From Lingula anatina (Eukaryota; Brachiopoda; Lingulata; Lingulida; Lingulidae): DNA of 64,000 nt. The position numbers were made by a program, and so were the translations under genes. Below the pieces are notes generated by a model. That model ran no database searches, was not told where the DNA came from, and worked only from the letters and a program-made list of their open reading frames with translations. This document shows, one piece after another, positions 63,947 through 64,000 of the stretch; the first letter of the stretch is position 1, and each line of letters starts with the position of its first letter. The DNA is taken from the NCBI RefSeq assembly GCF_001039355.2, contig NW_019775519.1, forward strand, positions 265,596 through 329,595, read 5' to 3'.

Positions 63947-64000
63947 ATGGCGGCGGAGCCGGCAGAGCCGGCGGAGCCGCAGGAGCCGGCGGAGCCGCAG
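63947..64000 (+). CDS. start of a GC-rich frame with Ala-Glu-Pro repeats (cut by window end)
   Basis: An ATG in good context (ggtaacATGG) opens 18 codons reading MAAEPAEPAEPQEPAEPQ, built from gcggagccg-type units. The abrupt rise in GC, the start context and the in-frame repeat suggest a first coding exon. A GC-rich tandem repeat in a 5' region that is open by chance is the alternative. No family can be named from this length. Confidence 0.35.
   Translation, partial: MAAEPAEPAEPQEPAEPQ

Noticed and set aside
1-64000. CRISPR arrays, operons, prophage, rRNA or tRNA genes
   Set aside because: The window is intron-rich animal DNA; no spaced repeat array, cloverleaf or rRNA-like segment was seen on reading.

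Overview
The window is nuclear DNA of an animal: AT-rich, with intron-rich protein genes, GT-AG splice sites, many microsatellites and several families of short inverted-repeat transposons. The gene set (Drosophila-type cryptochrome, TRAF6-like adaptor, FBXW10, SEC31, CPSF4/CPSF30, delphilin-type formin) together with the high divergence between what look like two haplotypes suggests a marine invertebrate. A mollusc or other lophotrochozoan is my best guess, but the sequence alone does not fix the taxon.

Layout. 107-1663 (-): 5' part of a type I cryptochrome, running off the left edge. 2565-10901 (+): complete 7-coding-exon TRAF6-like gene, head to head with the cryptochrome and carrying four MITE-like elements in its introns. 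13213-25265 (-): complete FBXW10-like F-box/WD-repeat gene, tail to tail with the TRAF gene. 27479-39562: two extra blocks that I read as alternative-haplotype contigs scaffolded in tandem. One repeats the middle of FBXW10 (27479-32744) and the other repeats the 3' half of SEC31 (32746-39562). 40093-51279 (-): complete 27-coding-exon SEC31 gene. 52218-54577 (+): complete 7-exon CPSF4 gene, head to head with SEC31. 56637-62513 (-): last 11 exons (FH2 domain) of a delphilin-like formin, tail to tail with CPSF4. 63116-63203 (+): possible first exon of an unidentified gene. 63947-64000 (+): start of a GC-rich frame with an alanine-glutamate-proline repeat, cut by the right edge.

The genes are unrelated housekeeping or signalling genes (light sensing, innate/TNF-type signalling, ubiquitin ligation, COPII transport, mRNA 3'-end formation, actin assembly). 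They do not form a pathway, and I see no new multi-gene system. The most informative observations are genomic. Isolated single N bases coincide with the ends of the duplicated blocks, and the left-hand contig matches the extra FBXW10 block rather than the contig placed next to it. One MITE is present in one SEC31 copy and absent from the other, with a clean TTA target duplication and an intact empty site. A second MITE family is flanked by 5-bp direct repeats in both copies.

Protein family assignments rest on my own translation across splice sites and on recalled family sequences. No database search was run.
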